Assembly (NCBI GenBank): GCA_030524705.1 | Contig: JAUNGD010000035.1 | Span: 1-35,991 of the forward strand | Direction: 5' to 3' | Origin: Lachnospiraceae bacterium | Lineage (GTDB): Bacteria > Bacillota > Clostridia > Lachnospirales > Lachnospiraceae | Length of the DNA: 35,991 nt | Shown here: one piece after another, positions 15,650-22,411 of the stretch | Position numbering within the stretch: position 1 is the stretch's first letter | How the letters are laid out: the number at the start of each line of letters is the position of its first letter | The notes under the pieces: generated by a model | Seen by the model: the letters and a program-made list of their open reading frames with translations, nothing else | Databases searched by the model: none | What the model was told of the DNA's origin: nothing | Program-made: the position numbers and the translations under genes

Positions 15650-17068
15650 TTATTTCACCTCCTGTTTTACGTACCAGCCGCTGCTTTTTCTCAGCCAGGA
15701 AGCTTTGTAATACGCCTTTTCTTTTTCTTCTGCCAGCCTTCTCAGCTCCCCGCCTTTTTCTGCCTGTTCCAGCCTGGAAATCAACTGCTTTACTCCTTCA
15801 TATCCCAGGCATGCCGTCCGCTTCAAAGATACCGGAATACATCCCCGGCCCGCCGCAAATACTGCATCCTCCCGTACAGCCAGATAGAAATCCGCTTCCT
15901 TTTTCGCCAGCATATTCGCCTTCTCAAAGGGCTGCCCTACCGCCACCGTGACCGGAAGCGTCTTTTTCACCGTACCCAGCCGTTCCAGCAGACTGCGGTC
16001 CTCCTGCCCCACACCAGGAACCGCAATGCCGGATACGCTGCCGCCCAAACTTTCCACAAGCTCAATATACCTTTCTGTCCAGGCAGTTCCGGTCTGAAGA
16101 AATACCTGCCTGCCCGCCAGAATATTTTTTTTCACATATTTTTGCAGAACCCTTTCCTGCTCCTCAATATAACCGGCGGCCCTCTCCTGCAGCTCCAGCG
16201 CCTTTGCAACCTGATTTATGAATTTCCGGGTCCCCCGAATTCCTGCCGGAACATCAGTTTCGATATAAGAAACGCCGAACACCTCTTCCAGCTCCCGGGC
16301 AAAGTATCCTCCCTCCTCCGTATTAAGCACGATCGTAGCCTTTGCCCTTCCTGCCAGGCGTATTCCGTCTATGGAGGCATACTGGGGCAGCAGCAGAAAA
16401 GAAATGCCCAGATCCTCCAGGATCTTTGTCACTGAGTCCAGGGTCTCGATATTTTCCGACAGAGTCACAACGTTGATAAAATCCTCTGTTTTCCTGTCCG
16501 AAGCTCCTGTTTTCTCCACGATATAGCGCAGCAGGCTGTGCAGTACAATATCGTATCCGTTCACTGCGGTCTTTGTTTTGAATCCATCCGTATAAATAAA
16601 AATCACACGGATGTTTAATTCCTCTTCCAGCTCTGGCAGAAGAGAATTAATATCGTCATTATTAATGGCCACCACCGGCGTTCCCACAATAAAAATTGTT
16701 TTGGCCCCGGTCTCCTCACAGACACGGATCACCGTCCTTCTCAGCTTTTCATCGCTTCCCAGAATCGTGTCCCTCTCATTCAGGTTGGTGGAATACCATT
16801 GAAACGGCAGTTCCTGATTAAAATAAATTCCTGATGCGGCACATCCCGCCGCCCCATGCACGATCACGGCCGCCTGTTCTATCTTACTCAGGGCCTGAAC
16901 CGCATAAATGATTTCATCATACGTCGTCTGGGAAAAAGTACGGACTCTCTGCCGTATCTCATCCCCCAGAAGCTCATCCTTCAGCGTCTCCAGCGTTCCG
17001 TTGTAATGACTCACCGTACTGAGACGTTTTTCCCTGGTCAAAATCTTTCTTTCGTCTAAACAGCTCAT
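15650..17068 (-). CDS. Nitrogenase component 1-like protein, NifD-like subunit
   Basis: A 472-residue component 1 superfamily protein. C76 in VIVHGAAGCAAS matches the central P-cluster cysteine of NifD. The next expected cysteine is replaced by threonine (FIVGTPVVAINNDD, T130), and no counterpart of the first is seen at the usual spacing. The FeMo-cofactor histidine is also missing: the C-terminal segment GCIPVSLKRTACLGYEG has no histidine. The active site must therefore differ from Mo, V or Fe nitrogenase. I start at 17068 (MSCLDE), preceded by GAGGG with good spacing; an ATG at 17083 adds five residues with a poorer site. It lies between the NifH-like and NifK-like genes, the order of nifHDK. 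Confidence 0.87.
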   Translation of the reverse strand: MSCLDERKILTREKRLSTVSHYNGTLETLKDELLGDEIRQRVRTFSQTTYDEIIYAVQALSKIEQAAVIVHGAAGCAASGIYFNQELPFQWYSTNLNERDTILGSDEKLRRTVIRVCEETGAKTIFIVGTPVVAINNDDINSLLPELEEELNIRVIFIYTDGFKTKTAVNGYDIVLHSLLRYIVEKTGASDRKTEDFINVVTLSENIETLDSVTKILEDLGISFLLLPQYASIDGIRLAGRAKATIVLNTEEGGYFARELEEVFGVSYIETDVPAGIRGTRKFINQVAKALELQERAAGYIEEQERVLQKYVKKNILAGRQVFLQTGTAWTERYIELVESLGGSVSGIAVPGVGQEDRSLLERLGTVKKTLPVTVAVGQPFEKANMLAKKEADFYLAVREDAVFAAGRGCIPVSLKRTACLGYEGVKQLISRLEQAEKGGELRRLAEEKEKAYYKASWLRKSSGWYVKQEVK

Positions 17069-17093
17069 ATTTCTAACCCTCATGCTTCAAACA

Positions 17094-17969
17094 TTATATT
17101 CCCTCTGCACCGGCTACCTCGCCGGACTCCAGACTGTAAATCCGGTCTCCCCAGGTTCTGGCCCAGTCCCGCAGCTCCGTTAAGCCCATCGGATTCGGCA
17201 CCACCAGGTCGTCACTCTCGGCTATGTATTTTGCCAGCCCGCGGTAAATATCCGCGTGCTCTGATGCCGGATTGGCCTCAATCACCGTCTTGCCGTACAG
17301 CTCACTCTGGGATACCACCAGCGAACGCGGAACATAGCCCACCGCTCTGGTTCCTGTCCTGGATACAAAGTCGTCGATGATCGCTTTAGAATATCCGGCA
17401 GACAATCCATTTCCGATGATGCCGCCCAGCCGGGCCCCTCCGGTGGGCGCATATTTACTGATGGCCTTGAACAAATTGTTCGCCGCATAGATCGCCATAA
17501 AATCAGAAGAGCTGACCACATAAGCCCGATCGGTGATCCCATCCCGGATCGGCACGGCAAAACCGCCGCACACTACGTCCCCCAGAACGTCATACAATAC
17601 ATAATCCGGCTTAAATTCTTCAAAAAGATTCAGCTCCTGCAATAAGCTGACTGCCGCATTAATACCGCGGCCCGCACAGCCTACCCCCGGCACGGGGCCG
17701 CCGGATTCAATGCACAGAACGCCATTAAACCCAACCACTGAAATGTCATCCAGGTGAATCTTATTTCCTTCTCTCAGGCTGTCCAGTACCGTAGGAAGAT
17801 AATTATTTCCTCTTAAAGTATTCGTGGAATCACTTTTCGGGTCACAGCCGATCTGAATGACCCGGTACCCGGCTTCCGCCAGCGCTGCGCTGATATTTGA
17901 CGTAGTCGTAGACTTACCTATTCCGCCTTTTCCATAGATTGCAATATGTTTTCCTATTTTTTTACTCAT
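17094..17969 (-). CDS. NifH-like nitrogenase reductase family ATPase
   Basis: A 291-residue dimeric Fe protein of the NifH/BchL/CfbC type. All functional motifs are intact: P-loop GKGGIGKST at 13-21, switch region GCDPKSDST at 41-49, and the two cysteines that share a 4Fe-4S cluster between subunits, C98 (GVGCAGRG) and C134 ([10 protein letters not shown]). Length and spacing match NifH closely. The protein should pass electrons one at a time, with ATP hydrolysis, to the NifD/NifK-like pair encoded next. Its ATG overlaps the stop of the radical SAM gene (ATGA). The proximity and order support a dedicated reductase-catalytic pair rather than a maturation factor. Confidence 0.93.
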   Translation of the reverse strand: MSKKIGKHIAIYGKGGIGKSTTTSNISAALAEAGYRVIQIGCDPKSDSTNTLRGNNYLPTVLDSLREGNKIHLDDISVVGFNGVLCIESGGPVPGVGCAGRGINAAVSLLQELNLFEEFKPDYVLYDVLGDVVCGGFAVPIRDGITDRAYVVSSSDFMAIYAANNLFKAISKYAPTGGARLGGIIGNGLSAGYSKAIIDDFVSRTGTRAVGYVPRSLVVSQSELYGKTVIEANPASEHADIYRGLAKYIAESDDLVVPNPMGLTELRDWARTWGDRIYSLESGEVAGAEGI

Positions 17970-19192
17970 TTTTTCGTCCCCGATTTTTTCCAGTTTCCCT
18001 TTTCATCCAGCGTTATCCCTTCCTTCAGCCGGAACAGATCATGTACCGCTGAGTCTGACTCTGCCGTCGCATCCCTGAGTTCCTCCCAGGTAAGACCATT
18101 GCTGCGGTAAATATCCACCGTACGTTCCGCCACATCGAAATGCCATGCATCCTCCGGCGTGCGGTGTCCCTCAAAGGCGGAGCCCACATTGACATACCAC
18201 TGACTCGGAAATGCCACCACGCCCTGATTTACCAGATAGCTGATACCAGACAGCAGGGATTCCCTGGTCTCCAGACCGGAAACAAACGTAGATCGCACCT
18301 TGAAGCGTCCAAAAACATTCAGCTCCTCCCGCAAAGCGTCCAGCCAGTTCTGGCGGCCGCCGCAAAGCTGAGATTTCCCGGGACAAATATACTCAAACAG
18401 TTTTTCATTCCAGACCTCCATATTCGTGGCAATCGTGCGGAAGCCTGCCTCCTTATATTTTTCAAAAACAGAGAGATCCGTGGGGGCCCCTACGCAGGCG
18501 GTACCATTAAAATCTGCCAGCCCCGTCGCATCGGCAATAGCCTCCGCCACGTCAATATAATAATCTACCTCTCTGCGTTCCGGCACGAAACCGCCGCTGA
18601 CCGTCAGCTTGTGGAAGCCCTCTTTGTAAGCCGCCGCCACCGTCTCGCCGATCTGCTTCGGCGACCTCCAGGATATTCCCTGCGCCTCTGCATAAATCGC
18701 TCTTGTGGCATTGATGTTGCAGAACAGACAGTCAAGCCCCTTGTCCTTCAGAGAGCATTCATTACTGTAAACAATGAAGATCACACCGTAGCCATTATCC
18801 TGCGCGATGGTTCTCATGCTGGTACCGTCCGAGGTTTTCTGGTCGTAATAAGCGGATCTGCTCTTAAAACGAACATTTTCTACGACAGGGACTTTAGAGC
18901 CTCTCTCATAAATATTGTACTGGCCGTCCTCGTATTCCAGCGTGTACCTGCTGTCCCGGAACCATCGGATCCGCACCTGATAATTCCCCTTGGGCGTCAA
19001 AAAGCAGGAGGGAAATTCGATTCCCCTGTGCGCTTCCTTGTCCTGGGCGAACAATGCGTTGACTCCCTCCACATACGTATGTCCCAGATCGAGATTTTTG
19101 AAAATTCCCGGTTCAAAGGAAAGCCCTTCCACTAAAATACTGTTTTTCAGCCTGATTTCTTCATATAACTCTTTTTCTGAATATCCGCTCAT
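17966..19192 (-). CDS. Radical SAM protein with CX8CX2C cluster motif
   Basis: A 408-residue protein with a partial TIM-barrel-like radical SAM core. The cluster-binding motif is C146-x8-C155-x2-C158, where the usual spacing is CX3CX2C. KLTVSGGF further on resembles the SAM-binding GGE strand. About 130 residues precede the core and have no recognised domain, and no extra C-terminal Fe-S cysteine cluster is visible. AGGAAGG precedes the ATG. Being translationally coupled to the NifH-like gene, it may mature a cofactor for the nitrogenase-like enzyme, as NifB does, or process the imported substrate or product. It does not look like NifB itself. The radical SAM assignment is by motif and fold pattern. 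Confidence 0.8.
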   Translation of the reverse strand: MSGYSEKELYEEIRLKNSILVEGLSFEPGIFKNLDLGHTYVEGVNALFAQDKEAHRGIEFPSCFLTPKGNYQVRIRWFRDSRYTLEYEDGQYNIYERGSKVPVVENVRFKSRSAYYDQKTSDGTSMRTIAQDNGYGVIFIVYSNECSLKDKGLDCLFCNINATRAIYAEAQGISWRSPKQIGETVAAAYKEGFHKLTVSGGFVPERREVDYYIDVAEAIADATGLADFNGTACVGAPTDLSVFEKYKEAGFRTIATNMEVWNEKLFEYICPGKSQLCGGRQNWLDALREELNVFGRFKVRSTFVSGLETRESLLSGISYLVNQGVVAFPSQWYVNVGSAFEGHRTPEDAWHFDVAERTVDIYRSNGLTWEELRDATAESDSAVHDLFRLKEGITLDEKGNWKKSGTKK

Positions 19193-19195
19193 TTC

Positions 19196-20002
19196 TTATC
19201 CTTCCTGTCCAAATTTTATTTGTTCCTTCACTCCATATCGTTTCAGCAGTGTGGCCCCGATCACCCGCATGATCTTGTCAGAAAAATACCCCATCAGCCC
19301 CAGGGTTATGATTCCGACAAAAATCCAGTCGATTCGAAAGTACAGCCGGGAGGTATAGATCATATAGCCGATCCCGGATTTTGCCGCCAGCATTTCCGCT
19401 GTGACAATGGAGGTAAACGCATTCCCCAGGCCGAGCCGGGCTCCGGTAAAAATATAAGGCGTCACAGAGGGCAGAACAATGGAATATATGATCTGCCATT
19501 CACTGGCTCCCAACGTTCTTGCCGCATAGATTTTCGTGGGATTGATACTCATGACGCCGGTCAGGGTATTAATCAGCACCGTAAACCAGGTGCTGTACAT
19601 GATCAGAATAATCTTTGATCGCTCTCCCACGCCGAACCACATCAAAAACAATGTGAGGAATGCGATGGCCGGTACAAACCGGAAAAAATTGACAAAGGGC
19701 TCTACCAGCTCTCTTAAGAAATTGATCCTTCCTATCAGGATTCCCAGAGGTACCGCCAGGATAAAGCCCAAAAACCATCCCGAAAATACACGGTAAGAAC
19801 TGATCAGGATGTATTCCCACAATTTCCCGTTGGCGATGATCTCCCAGCCGCCGGTCACTGTCTTTACCGGATCGGGGAAGAAATTTTCCAGGTAAAAGTG
19901 TGATGCATAAAACCAGATCAGAATTACCAGAAGCCATGTGACAATCCCGCTTTTCACCAGATACCGGAATGCTTTATACAGCTTCGCTGTTACTTTATTC
20001 AT
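19196..20002 (-). CDS. ABC importer permease, SsuC/TauC type
   Basis: A 268-residue inner-membrane permease of the nitrate/sulfonate/taurine group (binding-protein-dependent transport family). The coupling motif region is EWQIIYSIVLPSVTPYIFTG, and about six hydrophobic segments are seen. AAGGAG lies upstream of the ATG. It follows the ATPase gene by 15 bases and precedes the radical SAM gene by three. Together with the ATPase and binding protein it forms a complete importer for a small anionic or neutral organic molecule. The operon partners suggest an organosulfur substrate; related transporters also move nitrate, taurine, pyrimidine precursors and riboflavin-like molecules. Confidence 0.88.
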   Translation of the reverse strand: MNKVTAKLYKAFRYLVKSGIVTWLLVILIWFYASHFYLENFFPDPVKTVTGGWEIIANGKLWEYILISSYRVFSGWFLGFILAVPLGILIGRINFLRELVEPFVNFFRFVPAIAFLTLFLMWFGVGERSKIILIMYSTWFTVLINTLTGVMSINPTKIYAARTLGASEWQIIYSIVLPSVTPYIFTGARLGLGNAFTSIVTAEMLAAKSGIGYMIYTSRLYFRIDWIFVGIITLGLMGYFSDKIMRVIGATLLKRYGVKEQIKFGQEG

Positions 20003-20017
20003 TTCTTTGCTCCTTAT

Positions 20018-20836
20018 TTAAATACCTGCTCCATAATCAAAATGAGCCTGTACCCTATCCCGCAGGTCCAGGAATTCTCTGGAACGGTCATTTCTGGGAT
20101 AGGACAGATCTACCTCATAATTCTGGTATATCGTAGCATTCGGGGACATGGACATGATACTGATATTTTTCCCCAGCAGAATTGCTTCGCTGATGTCATG
20201 AGTCACAAAAATAATCGTTTTCCCCGTCTCTTTCCATATATGCAGCAATTCACTTTGCAGAATACGCCTTGTATGGGCGTCCAGCGCTCCAAAAGGCTCA
20301 TCCATGATCAGAATATCGGGATTTCCCGCCAAAGCTCTGGCAATCTGCAGCCTCTGTTTCATACCCCCGGACAGCTCATCCGGATATTTGTCTGCATGAT
20401 CCTTCAGTCCTACCAGCTCAATATACTTCTCTGCTGTTTCCCTGCGCTTCTTTTTTTCTGTTTTCTGCATTTTCAGCCCGTATTCCACATTTCCTCTGAC
20501 GGTTTTCCAGGGGAAAAGCGCCGCATCTGCATTTTGAAAGATAACTCCGCGGTTCTTTCCCGCTTTACGCACCTTATTTCCGTATACCAGCACTTCCCCT
20601 TTTGTCGGCCTGGACAGTCCTGCCAGAATATTCAGAAGAGTGGATTTTCCACAGCCGCTCTTACCGATCAGTATGCGAAAATCCCCCTCCTCAATGTCCA
20701 GGTTTACATCCTTCAAAATATCCGCACTGTGTTCTCCATCCAGTATGCCGTAGTTTTTGGAAATGTGCCGGCAGGAAACAGCCGGGCCCGGAGGCACAGC
20801 GGCCCCCGCAAGATTTACAGCTATACTCTGTGCCAT
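20018..20836 (-). CDS. ABC importer ATPase, SsuB/TauB type
   Basis: A 272-residue ATPase of the nitrate/sulfonate/taurine import group. Walker A GKSGCGKST is at about 58-66, the signature ELSGGMKQRLQIARAL at about 154-169, Walker B ILIMDEPFGALD at about 175-186, and the switch histidine lies in IFVTHDISEA. The first 20 residues are a non-conserved extension. GGGAGGAG precedes the ATG with good spacing. It lies between the binding protein (15 bases upstream) and permease genes and energises the importer from the cytoplasmic side. Confidence 0.9.
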   Translation of the reverse strand: MAQSIAVNLAGAAVPPGPAVSCRHISKNYGILDGEHSADILKDVNLDIEEGDFRILIGKSGCGKSTLLNILAGLSRPTKGEVLVYGNKVRKAGKNRGVIFQNADAALFPWKTVRGNVEYGLKMQKTEKKKRRETAEKYIELVGLKDHADKYPDELSGGMKQRLQIARALAGNPDILIMDEPFGALDAHTRRILQSELLHIWKETGKTIIFVTHDISEAILLGKNISIMSMSPNATIYQNYEVDLSYPRNDRSREFLDLRDRVQAHFDYGAGI

Positions 20837-20851
20837 AGGTCTCCTCCCGGT

Positions 20852-21835
20852 TTAAAAGTCAATTCTGTCCGGGAATACGTTGGTGATGGCATCCTTCAGC
20901 ACGTAGCTTCTCAGATCATAGGCATTCTCGATCAGGCCGTTTTCGATGGACCATTCTGCCACACTGGTGATATGATCCAGATCGCTGTCTTTAAATTCAA
21001 TCTTGTAATTGTAGGTTCCCAGTCCCTTCAGGGCGTCATCCTTTGCAATTCCCAGATCATCAGATAACAGCTCAGCCGCCTTTTCCGGGTCATTGTTGAT
21101 CAATTCCGTGGCTTCATCCAGAGCAACGATCAGTTCCTCCACCGCTTTCTCATTCTCATTCGCAAAGCTCTCATCCACTACGAGATATGCAATATTGACC
21201 TGATCAATATCCGAGAGATCCGCGATCGTCCTGGAGCCTTCCACCTCGTTAGCTTCATTTGCATACTGCTTGGAAAGCCATACCGCATCCGCATCACCTG
21301 TGGCAAAGGCCGCCAGCATTTCTGCATCCGATGAAAAATACAGATATTCCACTTCATCCTTGCCAATTCCATAGGTTTCCAGTGTTTTGGCTATCTCAAA
21401 TTCATTGACTGTGCCGCTGGCCACCGCCAGTTTTTTTCCTTTCAGATCTTCCCCGGTCTGTATCTCTTCTTTATTTACATAGAGACTCTTTGAGTCCCCC
21501 TGCCCGCTCAGGATACTGCTCACCAGACGCAGGTTTGAAGACTGAGCCGCCCTGGTGCAGACTGCATAGTCATTAGCCTCTCCTACCTGCACTTCATTCA
21601 GGATTACTCCATTAATCGTATCAATGCCGTAAGAATACGTAACGATCTCTGCGTCAATGTTGTGCTCCTCCAGAATCCCCGCTGCCTCGGCCACACGGAT
21701 CTGGGCTGAGAATACGCTGCTGTCAGCTCCTATGGAAATTTTTATCGGCTCTTCCTCTGCCTGAACATTCAGTGCCGCCAACGCTCCGCTCAAAATCAAT
21801 CCGGTTATGATTCCTGCCATATATCTTTTTTTCAT
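20852..21835 (-). CDS. ABC importer substrate-binding protein, SsuA/NMT1 type
   Basis: A 327-residue periplasmic-type binding protein of the SsuA/NMT1 fold. It has a Sec signal peptide with a positively charged start, a hydrophobic core and a likely cleavage after NVQA (residue 26). There is no lipobox cysteine, which is unusual for a Gram-positive binding protein because it would not be lipid-anchored. The mature chain has typical two-lobe motifs: the start KISIGADSS, then VGEANDYAVCTRAA and LKGKKLAVASGTVNEF. It has several acidic stretches. AGAGGAG is just upstream of the ATG. Ligand identity cannot be read; relatives bind alkanesulfonates, taurine, nitrate or thiamine precursors. Confidence 0.88.
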   Translation of the reverse strand: MKKRYMAGIITGLILSGALAALNVQAEEEPIKISIGADSSVFSAQIRVAEAAGILEEHNIDAEIVTYSYGIDTINGVILNEVQVGEANDYAVCTRAAQSSNLRLVSSILSGQGDSKSLYVNKEEIQTGEDLKGKKLAVASGTVNEFEIAKTLETYGIGKDEVEYLYFSSDAEMLAAFATGDADAVWLSKQYANEANEVEGSRTIADLSDIDQVNIAYLVVDESFANENEKAVEELIVALDEATELINNDPEKAAELLSDDLGIAKDDALKGLGTYNYKIEFKDSDLDHITSVAEWSIENGLIENAYDLRSYVLKDAITNVFPDRIDF

Positions 21836-21885
21836 AATTCTTCTCCTCTTTTCTTATAAATTCTACAAATTACCTCTGATTTTCT

Positions 21886-21960
21886 TTACTTTATCCAATT
21901 TCTCCCAGGGGAGCTTCTTGCAGCAACAGCGTATGATCCCTCCTGCGGAAATAAATTCAT
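21886..21960 (-). CDS. Possible 24-residue peptide ORF
   Basis: Between the YezD-like gene and the binding-protein gene lies a 24-codon frame, ATG at 21960 to TAA at 21886, starting three bases after the YezD-like stop. The product is basic with SYAVAARSS in the middle and no recognised family. There is no strong ribosome binding site, so translation would depend on coupling. It may be a leader peptide or chance. Confidence 0.3.
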   Translation of the reverse strand: MNLFPQEGSYAVAARSSPGRNWIK

Positions 21961-21963
21961 TTT

Positions 21964-22140
21964 TCATACTCTTTTTTCCCTTTCACCATCATAAACAATT
22001 CCTTTTTCTATCGTATTGAGCTGAACCACTCTTCCATTGTGGATCACTGCGGTCACAGAACCGCTTTTAATCCTTCTCACCTGTTCCTCAATTTTCTTTA
22101 TGTACGATTTTTCCAGACCCGGCTTCTTTTTTTCTTCCAT
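21964..22140 (-). CDS. yezD: YezD-like (DUF2292) small protein
   Basis: A 58-residue protein. Its core, about residues 14-46, has the DUF2292/YezD pattern: an amphipathic helix (KIEEQVRRIKSGSV), then GSVTAVIHNGRVVQLNTIEK, where the glycine-serine-valine turn and the hydrophobic strands match the family. GAAGGCAGGG upstream gives a usable ribosome binding site. In Bacillus and relatives, YezD-type proteins are found beside sulfur-assimilation and sulfonate or cysteine genes; their biochemical role is unknown. Here it is the first gene of the operon, downstream of the leader terminator and promoter, and it supports a sulfur-related function for the whole cluster. The family assignment is from memory of the pattern and needs a profile search. 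Confidence 0.75.
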   Translation of the reverse strand: MEEKKKPGLEKSYIKKIEEQVRRIKSGSVTAVIHNGRVVQLNTIEKGIVYDGEREKRV

Positions 22141-22159
22141 AACCCTGCCTTCTTTCTGT

Positions 22160-22203
22160 AAAACAAAAGGAGGCCTTAAATCGTAATACGACTTAAAACC
22201 TCC
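22160..22203 (-). terminator. Leader terminator ahead of the YezD-like gene
   Basis: On the minus strand, GGAGG (22199-22203) and CCTCC (22169-22173) close a long stem through TTAA and TCGT/ACGA pairs, followed by TTTTGTTTT (22160-22168). It stands between the promoter and the first gene, so transcripts must read through it: an attenuator arrangement. Confidence 0.75.
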
Positions 22204-22238
22204 AGTTTGTCCGGTTGGCTTAATTTGATGCTGTTTTA

Positions 22239-22270
22239 TTTCCTATTTTTCCTACTTGTTAGATAGGAAT
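22239..22270 (-). promoter_or_regulatory. Candidate repressor operator overlapping the transcription start
   Basis: The minus strand has CCTAT-n7-GTAGG as an imperfect palindrome (22251-22267), followed by a second TAGGAA half-site at about 22240. It overlaps the -10 box and start site of the operon. The half-sites resemble those of Rrf2-family sulfur regulators such as CymR; this regulator assignment is inference. Confidence 0.45.
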
Positions 22271-22296
22271 ATAGCACACTTCTTTTCATTTGTCAA
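22268..22296 (-). promoter_or_regulatory. Sigma-A promoter of the nitrogenase-like operon
   Basis: On the minus strand, consensus TTGACA (22291-22296) and TATATT (22268-22273) are exactly 17 bases apart. Transcription would start at about 22260, ahead of the leader terminator and the YezD-like gene. Confidence 0.85.
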
Positions 22297-22361
22297 TGAC
22301 AATTTTCAAATACTTTAAACAAAATTACACCTGACATCGGTATGATGATGATTCTCCGTAG

Positions 22362-22392
22362 AAAAAAGCTGCGGCACATACTGGCCACAGCT
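22362..22392 (-). terminator. Terminator of the TPR-ATPase gene
   Basis: On the minus strand, AGCTGTGGC (22384-22392) pairs with GCCGCAGCT (22367-22375), with one G-U pair, followed by a T-run (22362-22367). It separates the TPR-ATPase transcript from the nitrogenase-like operon promoter. Confidence 0.8.
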
Positions 22393-22411
22393 CTTTCGGC
22401 GTTCTTTTCTT

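Noticed and set aside
14272-17969. True nitrogen-fixing nifHDK operon
   Set aside because: NifD-like lacks the cofactor histidine and two P-cluster cysteines, and no nifB, nifE or nifN is present.
14272-17969. Chlorophyll or coenzyme F430 (CfbCD) reductase
   Set aside because: No tetrapyrrole biosynthesis genes are nearby, and the partner genes are an SsuABC importer and a YezD-like protein.
22160-22296. S-box (SAM-I) riboswitch in the leader of the nitrogenase-like operon
   Set aside because: The leader before the terminator is only about 60 bases and lacks the conserved S-box core sequences.
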